Source: Priestia koreensis
GTDB lineage: Bacteria; Bacillota; Bacilli; Bacillales; Bacillaceae_H
DNA length: 64,000 bases
NCBI RefSeq assembly: GCF_001274935.1
Contig: NZ_LILC01000013.1
Coordinates: 434,001 to 498,000, forward strand
Direction of reading: 5' to 3'
In this document: in pieces, positions 25,239 to 34,047 of the stretch
Position numbering within the stretch: the first letter of the stretch is position 1
How the letters are laid out: each line of letters starts with the position of its first letter
The notes under the pieces: generated by a model
Databases searched by the model: none
Told to the model about the DNA's origin: nothing
What the model saw: only the letters and a program-made list of their open reading frames with translations
Program-made: the position numbers and the translations under genes

Positions 25239-25598
25239 ATGAGAAACTATTATAATCAGCAACAGCAGCCAATGGGGTATGGAAAGATGAATTGCCAAAG
25301 TGGATCTTGTGGGTATCCTCAAACAAGTCCTTATCAGCAAATGCCGACACAAATGATGCCAGCTCAATTCGATCCAGTCAAACAAAACATGTCGGTGACA
25401 AAACAAGATGTTGTCGTTCCTGTCGTTCATCCGAGCCATACAACCCATATTAATCAACAAAACTACAAGTATATGCACTCATTCCCTCACACTCAATCTG
25501 TTGTGAACCAAACCACTCACCAACATTTTTGCGCACCAACCCCTCAGCAAATGTCCCCTTATTCATGCAAACCTTGCCAAAAAAATTGGGGCTATTAA
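25239..25598 (+). CDS. cotD: Spore coat protein CotD family
   Basis: A 119-residue protein with a Q/M/P-rich N-terminal tail followed by the CotD core: VVVPVVHPSHTTHINQQNY, YMHSFPHTQSV and THQHF, rich in histidine and asparagine, with several cysteines at both ends that could cross-link. CotD is an inner-coat protein made in the mother cell late in sporulation. AAGGGAG precedes the ATG. A late-sporulation promoter is expected upstream, but I see no convincing SigK match. Confidence 0.85.
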   Translation: MRNYYNQQQQPMGYGKMNCQSGSCGYPQTSPYQQMPTQMMPAQFDPVKQNMSVTKQDVVVPVVHPSHTTHINQQNYKYMHSFPHTQSVVNQTTHQHFCAPTPQQMSPYSCKPCQKNWGY

Positions 25599-25603
25599 TG
25601 CGC

Positions 25604-25637
25604 AAACACACTCTATCTTTGTAGAGTGTGTTTTTTT
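25604..25637 (+). terminator. Terminator of cotD
   Basis: AAACACACTCTA pairs with TAGAGTGTGTTT, followed by TTTT. Confidence 0.85.
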
Positions 25638-25883
25638 ATGTTTTATAAAATCGCTTAGTTTACATCTCCGAGATAGATAGACTCTTTTTCTCCATTCACA
25701 ACGTTTACTAGATACCCCTTAAGCCTTTACGAAATTTCTAATGTTCATGGTTTTCTCCTTTTCGTTTTACATGTATTGATTATGCGCTCGTCCTATACGA
25801 TGAATTCCATATTCAAATCGCTTGCCAAAAAGGCACAAAAAAGAGTACGTTATAAGAGACGAAAACCTAGGAGGATTCTAATT

Positions 25884-26210
25884 ATGTATGTTGTCTCAAA
25901 CCGAATTAAAGTGAAAAAAGGATTTGCTGAAAAAATGGCACCACGTTTCACAAAACCAGGCCCATTACAAGAAATGAACGGCTTTGAAAAAGTAGAAGTG
26001 CTTGTGACACAAAATTTAGAGGAACATGATGAACTAAATGTGAACATGTATTGGAATACACTAGAAGACTTTCAAGCTTGGAAGGAAAGCGATGCGTTCA
26101 AGCAAGCGCACAGTCGTCCAAGCGGTGGACAAGAAGGACAAGAGTCTCCTCTGTTAGGAAGTCAGCTTGTTATTGCAGAAGTTGCTTCTACGCTACATAG
26201 CGAAAAATAA
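25884..26210 (+). CDS. isdG: IsdG-like heme-degrading monooxygenase
   Basis: A 108-residue ABM-fold protein. The three residues typical of IsdG/IsdI are present: asparagine 6 (VVSNRIKV), tryptophan 66 (FQAWKESD) and histidine 76 (KQAHSR). It should open heme to release iron in the cytoplasm. I start at ATG 25884, behind AGGAGG; the frame stays open upstream but has only basic, low-complexity residues there. No clear Fur box is visible upstream, which is unusual for this family. Confidence 0.82.
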   Translation: MYVVSNRIKVKKGFAEKMAPRFTKPGPLQEMNGFEKVEVLVTQNLEEHDELNVNMYWNTLEDFQAWKESDAFKQAHSRPSGGQEGQESPLLGSQLVIAEVASTLHSEK

Positions 26211-26242
26211 GATTCCTGTCTTTTAAGGTAGGTTATATTAGA

Positions 26243-26327
26243 GGAACATCGATACGGGAAAAAGTAGCGAGAGAATATAGCCTTTGTTCTCACGTTAACG
26301 TTACTTCACTTCTGATCGATGTTTTTT
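26243..26327 (+). terminator. Extended terminator-like structure
   Basis: AACATCGAT near 26246 and ATCGATGTT near 26315 enclose about 60 bases with an inner GAGAGAA/TTCTC stem, and a run of seven T follows. It ends the heme monooxygenase transcript or forms a small structured RNA. Confidence 0.4.
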
Positions 26328-26358
26328 TATGTGCTTGGAATCGTGGAATGACCTGGTT

Positions 26359-26649
26359 TTATACCATTTTCCAAAATGAAAAGTATCCGATTATATAGAC
26401 TATATTCGCTAAAGTTGCAACGACTGATTTTACCGCAGGCTTTTCCTTTAAAATCATTGCTTCAATTCCTAATAGCGCTCCACCAAAGGCGACCATAACA
26501 GAAAGTACAATATTACTCAGTAATAAAATCGTCGTCATTTCAAAGATTCCCCCATTTGCAAGTCCTGTTTCATTCATGAGAAAGGTTAAAATATTTGAGC
26601 CTACGTTAAAACCGATGCACATGAGCGACATACTTTGTACACGGATCAC
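26359..26649 (-). CDS. Small membrane protein, 96 aa
   Basis: Three hydrophobic segments (about residues 8-25, 38-68, 76-94) separated by short loops. No recognised motif. It stands alone between convergent and divergent neighbours; AAGGAGG lies upstream of the GTG/ATG start region. Confidence 0.6.
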   Translation of the reverse strand: MIRVQSMSLMCIGFNVGSNILTFLMNETGLANGGIFEMTTILLLSNIVLSVMVAFGGALLGIEAMILKEKPAVKSVVATLANIVYIIGYFSFWKMV

Positions 26650-26762
26650 GTTTTAAACCTCCTTGCCTTTCTGCTTCATCTTTTTTTATTTCCTCTCCCC
26701 TGTACAACCTTCTATATGGTAAAATTATACATAATAAATTTTAAGAAAAGGACGTAGCAGCC

Positions 26763-27182
26763 ATGACCAAACAAGGTGTGTATGATTATTTGTTTTTGAT
26801 CGTTCTTTTCATGGGATGCTGTACCATTTTTTTTAGCTATTTGTCTCTTCAACATTTACCTGTATTAGGCTTTCAAAACTTCGAAACAGAACCTACCTAT
26901 TATTCAAGTCATCTCGTTCTCATTAAGTATACATGGTTCGGCCAAGAAAATGGGATGCTTGTTCATAACTTCCATGGCTTAAACCAGATGAAGCAAATCA
27001 TTGATTCTATTCATAGCGTCATTCGAGCACAAATTGTTTGGCTTAGCGGACTGTTTATTTTACTTATGACGATACTATTCAAGCCTCGTCGCTTTGCAAA
27101 TTATTATCGAAATAGCGGTATTATGCTGATCCTGTGTGGATTGCTTCTTCACATTTTATTGGTGAACATTATTTACGGATAG
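26763..27182 (+). CDS. Membrane protein, 139 aa
   Basis: Three predicted membrane helices (about residues 8-30, 88-105, 118-138) with an extracytoplasmic loop of roughly 55 residues containing several tyrosines and histidines. AAAAGG stands upstream. The family is not recognised. Confidence 0.6.
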   Translation: MTKQGVYDYLFLIVLFMGCCTIFFSYLSLQHLPVLGFQNFETEPTYYSSHLVLIKYTWFGQENGMLVHNFHGLNQMKQIIDSIHSVIRAQIVWLSGLFILLMTILFKPRRFANYYRNSGIMLILCGLLLHILLVNIIYG

Positions 27183-27187
27183 ACGCT

Positions 27188-27218
27188 AAAAAAGGCGTGC
27201 GAGCTGCACGCCTTTTTT
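27188..27218. terminator. Bidirectional terminator
   Basis: A 13-bp perfect stem AAAAAAGGCGTGC / GCACGCCTTTTTT with a 5-base loop, between the convergent 26763 gene and ydfJ. Confidence 0.9.
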
Positions 27219-27223
27219 CCTTG

Positions 27224-29425
27224 TTATTTTTGAAGCACGTTCTTCGTTTTAGAAGCTTTCTTTTTTTGTTCTTCCTTTAAAAATTCTTCTCCTTCAATGT
27301 CCATGTTTGGAATGATTCGGTCCAACCATTTCGGAAAGTACCAGGAAGAGCGTCCTAATAACGTCATAAGTGCCGGAATCAGCGTCATTCTGACAACAAA
27401 CGCGTCAAATAAAACACCAAAGGCAAGCGCTAGTCCCATTGATTTAATCATTGGGTCCTTCGCAAAGATAAAGCTTGCAAATACGGCAATCATAATGAGT
27501 GCTGCTGCTGTGACAACAGGTCCGCTATGCTTGAGGCCTGTCAAAACAGATTTTTTCGCATCTCCAGAATGCAAATAATCTTCACGCATACGGCTGACTA
27601 GGAATACTTCGTAATCCATCGCAAGCCCGAATAAAATACCCGTTGTAAGCACAGGCATAAAGTTTAAAATCGGTCCTTCTTTTGGAATACCAAATAGGTG
27701 AATGAAGTGTCCATCTTGCAAAATGAGGACGACAAAACCTAGTGTTGCGGTTAAGGTTAATAAAAAACCTAGCACTGCTTTAAGCGGAACAAGAATGGAA
27801 CGGAACACGATAATAAGCAGCAGTAGCGCAAAAGCTACAATGACAGAGGCAAACTTCGGTAATGCATCTGCTAGCTTATCAGATATGTCAATATTAACAG
27901 CCGTCGCGCCTGTTACCATCATTTTTACATTGTTTGTTTTTTCCACCTGAGCTGCTTTGTCTCGAATGCTATTTACGAGCTCTTTTGTTTCTAGGTCATT
28001 CGGTCCAGTTTTTGGTAAAATGTTGACAATCGCAAACATGCCGTCTTGGTTTGGCATCGGTGGCGTCATGAAAGCAACGTTCTTGAATTTCTGTAGCTGT
28101 TCTGCCGTTTTAACAAAGGCGGTTTGAGCATTTTCACTCGTTGATGCGTCTAATACAACAACAAGCGGCCCGTTAATTCCCTCACCAAACCCTTCGGCCA
28201 TTAGGTCATAGCCACGTCGTTCTGTTGTATCGGTCGATTTCGTTCCGTTGTCAGGAAGACCAAGCTCAATATGAAGCGCTGGGTAACTCAGTACTCCACC
28301 GAGGATCAGACAAATCAAAATAATAGGAAGCGGGTAACGAGCAAGCATTCTTCCCCATGCATTTGACTCTTTTTGCCCTTTTTTGGAATGGAACTTTCCT
28401 AAGAAACGATTTGCTTTCGCTGGGCTCACACGCGTACCTGCGACGGAGATCACAGCAGGAACAAGCGTAATGGCTGCTAGCACGACAATAAAAACGGTGA
28501 GTCCTGCTGATAATCCCATTGCCGTTAAAAATGGAATGTTCACAATCGATAATCCACATAAAGCAATTACAACCGTCACACCGGCAAACACGACGGCTCC
28601 GCCTGCAGTAGCCGTCGCTCTTGAAATGGACTCTTTAATAGATAGCCCCTCAGCCAAGTGCTGACGATGTCTTGATAAAATGAACAGTGCATAATCAATT
28701 CCAACAGCCAAAGCAATCATAACAGCAAGCGATAAGCTGACGGATTGAATAGCGGTGAAATTACTTCCAACCACGATACACAATACGCCAATAGCAAGAC
28801 CGATAACAGACGTAATGATCGGCAGACCTGCTGTTAATAGAGAGGCAAACGTAAAGGCTAGAATAAAGTAGGCGAAAATAATCCCTACCACTTCTGAAAT
28901 ACCACCTACTTCTACTTTCGATAAGACGACTGTGCCACCAAGCTCTGTCTGGATTCCTTCTTTACGAAGCGATGTAGCAATTTTTTCGGCATCATGCTTT
29001 GATGCTTCCGTTACTTTTTCAGCTTCTTTTTTATACGTAATATCTGCGTACCCTATTTTTCGCTCTTGGTTCACTGTGTTCGTTTGATAAGGGTCCGTAA
29101 CAGCCGCGACTTCCTTATCTTTTGGAACGTTCTTCAGCGCTTCTTGAATTTTCGCCTTCACCTCTTTAGAATCGAGCGTTTCTCCTTTTGGCGCTTTAAA
29201 AATGAACTTAATTTTACCACCGTTTCCTCCTTGCGGAAACTCTTTATTTAGTACATCCATTGCTTTTTCTGATTTTGTGCCAGGAATGGACATATCTTCA
29301 TCAAATGAAGAGCCCAAGCTAGCTAATGTTACACCTAAGGCTAGAAGGATTACAAACCAGCTGCCGATTACTTTAAAGCGGTGATGATAGATCCAACCTC
29401 CGAGCCTATACAAATACTTCGCCAT
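27224..29425 (-). CDS. ydfJ: MMPL-family RND transporter, YdfJ-like
   Basis: A 733-residue membrane protein with two MMPL halves, each one helix, a large extracytoplasmic domain and five helices. GIDYALFILSRHRQHLAEG and AMDYEVFLVSRMREDYLHSG are the paired GxDYxxFxxxR signatures that mark this superfamily. It probably exports a lipid-like or hydrophobic compound with proton coupling. Gene order, with the response regulator and kinase upstream on the same strand, is that of B. subtilis ydfH-ydfI-ydfJ, where YdfHI activates ydfJ. YdfI-like 12-mers lie in its promoter region (29487-29521). Confidence 0.9.
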   Translation of the reverse strand: MAKYLYRLGGWIYHHRFKVIGSWFVILLALGVTLASLGSSFDEDMSIPGTKSEKAMDVLNKEFPQGGNGGKIKFIFKAPKGETLDSKEVKAKIQEALKNVPKDKEVAAVTDPYQTNTVNQERKIGYADITYKKEAEKVTEASKHDAEKIATSLRKEGIQTELGGTVVLSKVEVGGISEVVGIIFAYFILAFTFASLLTAGLPIITSVIGLAIGVLCIVVGSNFTAIQSVSLSLAVMIALAVGIDYALFILSRHRQHLAEGLSIKESISRATATAGGAVVFAGVTVVIALCGLSIVNIPFLTAMGLSAGLTVFIVVLAAITLVPAVISVAGTRVSPAKANRFLGKFHSKKGQKESNAWGRMLARYPLPIILICLILGGVLSYPALHIELGLPDNGTKSTDTTERRGYDLMAEGFGEGINGPLVVVLDASTSENAQTAFVKTAEQLQKFKNVAFMTPPMPNQDGMFAIVNILPKTGPNDLETKELVNSIRDKAAQVEKTNNVKMMVTGATAVNIDISDKLADALPKFASVIVAFALLLLIIVFRSILVPLKAVLGFLLTLTATLGFVVLILQDGHFIHLFGIPKEGPILNFMPVLTTGILFGLAMDYEVFLVSRMREDYLHSGDAKKSVLTGLKHSGPVVTAAALIMIAVFASFIFAKDPMIKSMGLALAFGVLFDAFVVRMTLIPALMTLLGRSSWYFPKWLDRIIPNMDIEGEEFLKEEQKKKASKTKNVLQK

Positions 29426-29486
29426 GTAAATCTCCTTTCCATTATGTATGCTTATATTTTAATCAATGACCGTTAAAAAAGAAATT

Positions 29487-29521
29487 GTACATAAGGGCAA
29501 ATTTCGTTCGTACGTTCGGGT
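29487..29521 (-). promoter_or_regulatory. Tandem 12-mers resembling the YdfI binding site
   Basis: On the minus strand ACCCGAACGTAC (29510-29521) and GCCCTTATGTAC (29487-29498) start 23 bases apart. The published B. subtilis YdfI element, as I recall it, is a tandem GCCCRAAYGTAC; the copies match at 11 and 10 of 12 positions. They lie 62-96 bases upstream of the ydfJ start. Confidence 0.55.
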
Positions 29522-29531
29522 AAAACGATAA

Positions 29532-30164
29532 TCAATTAAATAAAATTCCTTGTTCAATTGCCACAGCAACTGCTTGAGAACGGGATGAAACACGTAGCTT
29601 TCCATAAATATTTGTAAGATGCGCCTTCACCGTTCGCTCTGCAATTTGCATATCCAACGCTATTTTCTTGCTTGTATCTCCTTGCGCGACGCCCTGTAAA
29701 ACCGTTAGTTCTTTTTGTGATAAAATGGTTTGTTCCACCATGGTTCGCTTTTTATAATCAAAAATACGATCTGTTATTTCAGACTGTAAGAGTGTTTCTC
29801 CTCTTAGCGCCGATTCAATGGTTCGAAATAAGTTTTCACGCCCCGTATCTTTTAGCAAGTATCCTTTTACACCTAAAGACAATCCCTGAATCATTAATTC
29901 ATCTTCGTTGTAAGTTGTCAAAATAATAACAGGAACGTTTGAATTTTGTTTGTTCAATTCTTTAATTGTTTCCAACCCGCTCATATCTGGCATGTTCAAG
30001 TCCATCAAGATGACGTCGGGCTTTTGTAATTCCACTAGACGGAGCGCCTCAAAACCATTTTCTGCCTCACCTATCACTTCATATGTATCACTTGTTTCAA
30101 GAATTAGTTTTAATCCTTCTCTGACCACAAAATGATCGTCAACAATTAAAATTTTCGCCTTCAT
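29532..30164 (-). CDS. ydfI: NarL/FixJ-type response regulator, YdfI-like
   Basis: A 210-residue regulator with receiver domain (VDDHFVVREG, phospho-acceptor in DVILMDLNMPD, conserved K in YLLKDTG) and C-terminal LuxR-type helix-turn-helix (LTVLQGVAQGDTSKKIALDMQIAERTVKAHL region). It overlaps the kinase stop by 4 bases. It should activate ydfJ. Confidence 0.9.
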   Translation of the reverse strand: MKAKILIVDDHFVVREGLKLILETSDTYEVIGEAENGFEALRLVELQKPDVILMDLNMPDMSGLETIKELNKQNSNVPVIILTTYNEDELMIQGLSLGVKGYLLKDTGRENLFRTIESALRGETLLQSEITDRIFDYKKRTMVEQTILSQKELTVLQGVAQGDTSKKIALDMQIAERTVKAHLTNIYGKLRVSSRSQAVAVAIEQGILFN

Positions 30165-31399
30165 TCTTCTTCTCCTTTTAGCGGAATTGTTATTTCAATG
30201 GATGTTCCGTAATCTTTTTTACTTTCTATTTTAAAATCTCCGTGTAAAATTCGCACTCTCTCCTGTATGCCAAGTAATCCATAGTGACCTGGCTGATTGC
30301 CAACAGAATGAAAGTCAAATCCCACTCCATTATCCTGAATGATTAACACGACGGATGGACTTGTTGTCTCTTGAATAGAAATTCGTACGTGAGAGGCATG
30401 TGAATGACGGGCTATATTAGTTAGGCATTCGCTAATCATTCTCGTACCATGCTCTACTACCAGTAGAGGAAATGAATGGAGAGATGATAGTTCCAACGAG
30501 CAGGGGATACCTGTTGCTGTGATAAAGCGTTGTACGTCTTCTTTAACGTTTTTCACAAAATCAATGGACGACGTTTCCGATCTCATACGTAAATCATCAA
30601 TGACACCTCTAGCGTCGGCTAAGGCTTCTTTCGCTCTTACAATTGATTGCTGAACAATTTCCTGTGCCCTTTTCGTATTTCCCTTACCTAAATGAGCTTG
30701 TACCGCCTCTAATTGTAGTGCAATACCGGCGACGCCTTGTGCAAGTGTATCATGTAAATCGCGTGCCATTCGTTGCCTTTCATTCGCAAGGGTTAACTCC
30801 TCTACTTGTTGATGAGCAACTTCTAATTCATTCAGAGATACCTGAATTTTCATCCTCATGTGTACTTCTCGGAAAAAAACAACGGAATATCCTGCTCCAC
30901 AGATGACAAAGGGAATCATCACAATGAGCATCTCTAAAATTGAATATTCGGGTTTTCCGATAAGTGCCGTACCGCTACACACCATAACAAACGAAAAAAA
31001 ACATGTAAGCAGTACAGGGCCTACTCGATAATAAATACCTATACTCTGTGCAATAAGTATAGTATACAGGCCAATACCTGTTGCTTGAAAACCATCCGGC
31101 ATTAGCCACCCACAAAGAAGAATGAGTGCTCCTTGTCCGACAACAAATAGCCATACGTGTGATCGTTTTAGCACGGTAATAAGCGCATACAACACATAAT
31201 GAACCGAAACCAGACACGTGAATAAAATACTTTGAAAAACGAGAGGATGTGCGAGGGTCTGAAGAATGACCGTAGAAATCCATGTTAAAAATACGCCTAC
31301 AAAAAGGGGAACTCTGCTTTCTATTAACTGATACAAGCTCACGAAGCCTGCTTGTTTTGAAGAATCTCTCCTACCCTGTGTATTTTCCATCTTGTTCAC
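30161..31399 (-). CDS. ydfH: Sensor histidine kinase, YdfH-like
   Basis: A 412-residue kinase with about six N-terminal membrane helices, a short linker, the HisKA_3 dimerisation motif ERQRMARDLHDTLAQG (phospho-histidine within RDLHD) and a compact ATPase domain (VLIIQDNGVGFDF, GHYGLLGIQERV). The start is GTG 31399, immediately after the stop codon of a 33-residue leader ORF, and its own ribosome binding site is weak. Confidence 0.9.
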   Translation of the reverse strand: MNKMENTQGRRDSSKQAGFVSLYQLIESRVPLFVGVFLTWISTVILQTLAHPLVFQSILFTCLVSVHYVLYALITVLKRSHVWLFVVGQGALILLCGWLMPDGFQATGIGLYTILIAQSIGIYYRVGPVLLTCFFSFVMVCSGTALIGKPEYSILEMLIVMIPFVICGAGYSVVFFREVHMRMKIQVSLNELEVAHQQVEELTLANERQRMARDLHDTLAQGVAGIALQLEAVQAHLGKGNTKRAQEIVQQSIVRAKEALADARGVIDDLRMRSETSSIDFVKNVKEDVQRFITATGIPCSLELSSLHSFPLLVVEHGTRMISECLTNIARHSHASHVRISIQETTSPSVVLIIQDNGVGFDFHSVGNQPGHYGLLGIQERVRILHGDFKIESKKDYGTSIEITIPLKGEEE

Positions 31400-31501
31400 C
31401 TATTTTCTTTTTGCTAAAAGTTGATTTTCATCTATAAACACCTTACTTTGGTAGCTACAAAAGAGAGCTGAAAGAAAGCTGCATGGCCTGTTTTTATTCA
31501 T
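31400..31501 (-). CDS. 33-residue leader ORF translationally joined to the kinase
   Basis: AGGAGG is followed 8 bases later by ATG 31501; the frame of 33 residues (MNKNRPCSFLSALFCSYQSK and so on) ends in TAG exactly one base before the GTG of the kinase. This is the strongest ribosome binding site in the region, so the kinase is likely translated by coupling. The peptide resembles nothing I know. Confidence 0.5.
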   Translation of the reverse strand: MNKNRPCSFLSALFCSYQSKVFIDENQLLAKRK

Positions 31502-31591
31502 TTTCTTTTCCTCCTAACATTATGGAAGGATTCCAAAAATTCAGCATGAATTATTATAGCACACTACAGTAGTCTTTCTGTTTTTAACACA

Positions 31592-31620
31592 AAAAGAAGC
31601 CTCGCAGTGAGGCTTCTTTC
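31592..31620 (-). terminator. Terminator of the amino acid permease gene
   Basis: An 11-bp stem AAAGAAGCCTC / GAGGCTTCTTT with a 5-base loop, next to the permease stop. Confidence 0.8.
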
Positions 31621-31623
31621 CCT

Positions 31624-33000
31624 TTAACTTTTGATATGATTTTTTTTCATCGCAAAGTAAATCGGTAATCCAAGTGCTGTAATGCCAATTCCCCACATCG
31701 CAAGGGCTGTTTGTGTAAACAGTGTATTAATCACAATGAACAATCCACCCAAAATAGAGATAATAGGTAAAACAGGGTACAGCGGCACCCGGTATGGTCT
31801 CTTTAGCTGTGGATCGCGCTTTCTCAAAATGAGTACAGCTGCAAACGTCATCGTATAGAAAATCCAAATGACAAAGACGAGCATGTCCGTCAAGGTATTA
31901 AAGCCGCCAATCATCATCATAATGATCGCAATAAGCAAAATGAAAAGACCTGAATTGTATGGGACCTTACTTTTCTTTGACAGACGACTAAACCATTTGC
32001 TAAACGGGAGCTTGTTTTCAGTAGCCATTGCATATGGGATACGCATGCCTGTCATAACATATCCATTAATGGAACCAAAAACGGAAATTAAAATACCAAT
32101 ACTCACAAGTTTACCACCAAAAGCACCAAAGATAATTTCTGCTGCTTCTGATGCCGGCGTGTCTGTTCCTGCTAGAGACGACGCAGACATTACCATAAGA
32201 AAGGCAATATTAATCAGTAAATAAATGACCATTACGGCAGATAAGCCTAGAATAATGGCTTTTGGAAGATCTTTTTTCGGATTTTTCATTTCCCCTGCAA
32301 TATTCCCAACTAAAATCCAGCCATCGTAGGCAAACATCGTTGCCAGTAATCCAGATCCTAATGCAGAGAGAAATTCTTTTCCTGGTCCTGCTTCGACTGG
32401 AAACAGCTGAAACGGAACATCTCCTTTATGAAAAATTCCAAAAATAATAATAAGAACAAGTGGAATGAGCTTACAAACAGTAGAAACGGTCTGAATCGCA
32501 CCGCCTGCTTTTGCTCCTAAAAAGTTCATCAAAGTCAAAAATAGTGCTGTTGCAACGGCGACGATGACGATAAGCGAATGATGATCATCAGCCGTTAACC
32601 CAAATAAACTAATCGTTTGTGTTCCAAAAATAATGGCGAGCGCGGCAATGTTTGCTGGAAAGTAAATAACCGTCTGTGCCCATCCCAAAAGGAATGCCAC
32701 AAGGTTTCCGTACGTGCGTTTTAAATACGCCATCATTCCCCCAGTTTCAGGAATAGCTGCAGACAGCTCTGCTGCTGTCAATCCAGCACATATCGTTAAC
32801 ACGCCACCAATCAGCCATGCTAATAGTCCAAGGCTCGCTGAACCCGTTACTCCGTATACAGCGGTAGGCTTAAAAAATACACCTGCTCCAATGACGGTTC
32901 CAATGACCGTTGTAAGAGCAGCTAAAAATCCAATTTCTTTCTTTAAATCTTGCTGTGGCAAAGGAATCCTCTCCTCTAAATTTCTCTTCGTTGTATCCAA
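31624..33000 (-). CDS. APC-superfamily amino acid permease, SteT-like
   Basis: A 458-residue transporter with 12 hydrophobic segments. The first helix contains VIGTVIGAGVFFKP, the substrate-site glycine motif of the LAT/SteT group, and helix 6 contains MFAYDGWILVGNIAGEMKNP. The B. subtilis relative SteT exchanges serine and threonine. The start is TTG 33000 behind TAGGTG. A palindrome (33025-33043) lies in the leader. Confidence 0.85.
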   Translation of the reverse strand: MDTTKRNLEERIPLPQQDLKKEIGFLAALTTVIGTVIGAGVFFKPTAVYGVTGSASLGLLAWLIGGVLTICAGLTAAELSAAIPETGGMMAYLKRTYGNLVAFLLGWAQTVIYFPANIAALAIIFGTQTISLFGLTADDHHSLIVIVAVATALFLTLMNFLGAKAGGAIQTVSTVCKLIPLVLIIIFGIFHKGDVPFQLFPVEAGPGKEFLSALGSGLLATMFAYDGWILVGNIAGEMKNPKKDLPKAIILGLSAVMVIYLLINIAFLMVMSASSLAGTDTPASEAAEIIFGAFGGKLVSIGILISVFGSINGYVMTGMRIPYAMATENKLPFSKWFSRLSKKSKVPYNSGLFILLIAIIMMMIGGFNTLTDMLVFVIWIFYTMTFAAVLILRKRDPQLKRPYRVPLYPVLPIISILGGLFIVINTLFTQTALAMWGIGITALGLPIYFAMKKNHIKS

Positions 33001-33024
33001 AAGTGTTCACCTACAAAAAAAGAA

Positions 33025-33043
33025 TGTACATATGTCATGTACA
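33025..33043 (-). promoter_or_regulatory. Palindrome in the permease upstream region
   Basis: TGTACAT-N5-ATGTACA, perfect 7-base arms, 25 bases upstream of the TTG start. It may be an operator. Confidence 0.4.
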
Positions 33044-33158
33044 CTCGTCAAATTTTAGCATAGTATTTTATCGTTATGCAATGAGTATTTTCATAAATAA
33101 GACTTTGTATCCGCTTAACCGACATTTCTATGTGAACTTCATAGGTTCCCCTCATCCC

Positions 33159-33689
33159 TCAGTAATCAAATTCGCGCAAGTAGAGGAGAATCTCATCCTC
33201 ATTATATTGTTTAATAACGTACCGCCTTAATTTGCTTTCAATTACCTTCTGCTCACTCGACTGTTTGCTAAATAGGTTAGCAAGTTTGTAAATACCATTT
33301 GCCACTATTGTCACGATCCCTGCTGATCCTAGCTCGAACCCTAACCTCTCAGATGGTGTTAACTGTGATTCGGCGTGAACTTTCATTTCCTTTACATACG
33401 CCTTCTTAATCAAAATGTAGGATTCTTCATTTTCAAAAGCAAGAAGCAAATCGGTCGTGGTGAATACTTCAAAAAAGGCGTTCTCTTTCTCTAGCTGTAA
33501 CAGTCCATCCACTACTTCACCTTCGCTTTTCCCAACCGTTTTAGCAATGGATTGAATCGTCCTAATTGAATAGGTGCCCACTTCTTTTTTACTCATAATC
33601 GATAGCGTTTGCTGACTCAATCCCGTTGTTTTAAACACGTCATATCGTTTTTTATTGTGTCGTTGTAGGTAAACGTCTAATATACTCAT
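33159..33689 (-). CDS. Hypothetical protein with N-terminal helix-turn-helix, 176 aa
   Basis: Residues 1-65 (YDVFKTTGLSQQTLSIMSKK, then SIRTIQSIAKTVGKSEGEVVDG) look like an XRE-type DNA-binding domain. A middle region is acidic, and around residues 118-137 there is a hydrophobic stretch (GSAGIVTIVANGIYKLANLF), followed by a basic C-terminal helix. GAGGGAGG precedes the start. A 28-residue membrane peptide gene is divergent from it. It may be a regulator; the target is unknown. Confidence 0.6.
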   Translation of the reverse strand: MSILDVYLQRHNKKRYDVFKTTGLSQQTLSIMSKKEVGTYSIRTIQSIAKTVGKSEGEVVDGLLQLEKENAFFEVFTTTDLLLAFENEESYILIKKAYVKEMKVHAESQLTPSERLGFELGSAGIVTIVANGIYKLANLFSKQSSEQKVIESKLRRYVIKQYNEDEILLYLREFDY

Positions 33690-33819
33690 AATGGTTTATC
33701 CTCCCTCTTTACTCAAATATATTTTAGTATATTTTCCATAAAAAGTTAAGTTTTTCTTGTATTTACCATATAGTCTTTTTAAAATGAGAAGTGTAGGTAC
33801 TGATTGTGGAGGGATGAAT

Positions 33820-33906
33820 ATGGATAATGTATTGACATGGATACTTACGTTTCTTGTACTATGTGCCATTGGGAGCGTTGTAACAAAATTTAAAAGAAGT
33901 AAATAA
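33820..33906 (+). CDS. Small membrane peptide, 28 aa
   Basis: GGAGGG is followed by ATG 33820 and a 28-residue frame: a single hydrophobic helix (VLTWILTFLVLCAIGSVV) and a basic tail (TKFKRSK). An ATG at 33814 is too close to the ribosome binding site. The layout is like small Bacillus membrane peptides and type I toxins. It is divergent from the helix-turn-helix gene. Confidence 0.5.
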   Translation: MDNVLTWILTFLVLCAIGSVVTKFKRSK

Positions 33907-33955
33907 TCATCACTGCTTAGTTGAAATTACATACGTGAAGATATTTCTTTCGTCA

Positions 33956-34010
33956 TAAAAAAACACCTGCCTCCAAAGGTCGTTTATCCCTTGAGAGACA
34001 GGTGTTTTTA
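33956..34010. terminator. Bidirectional terminator
   Basis: AAAACACCTG (33960-33969) pairs with CAGGTGTTTT (33999-34008), with T-runs on both sides. Confidence 0.75.
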
Positions 34011-34047
34011 GCCATCAATCGTGCTATTTATAAAATTCACTATCTCA

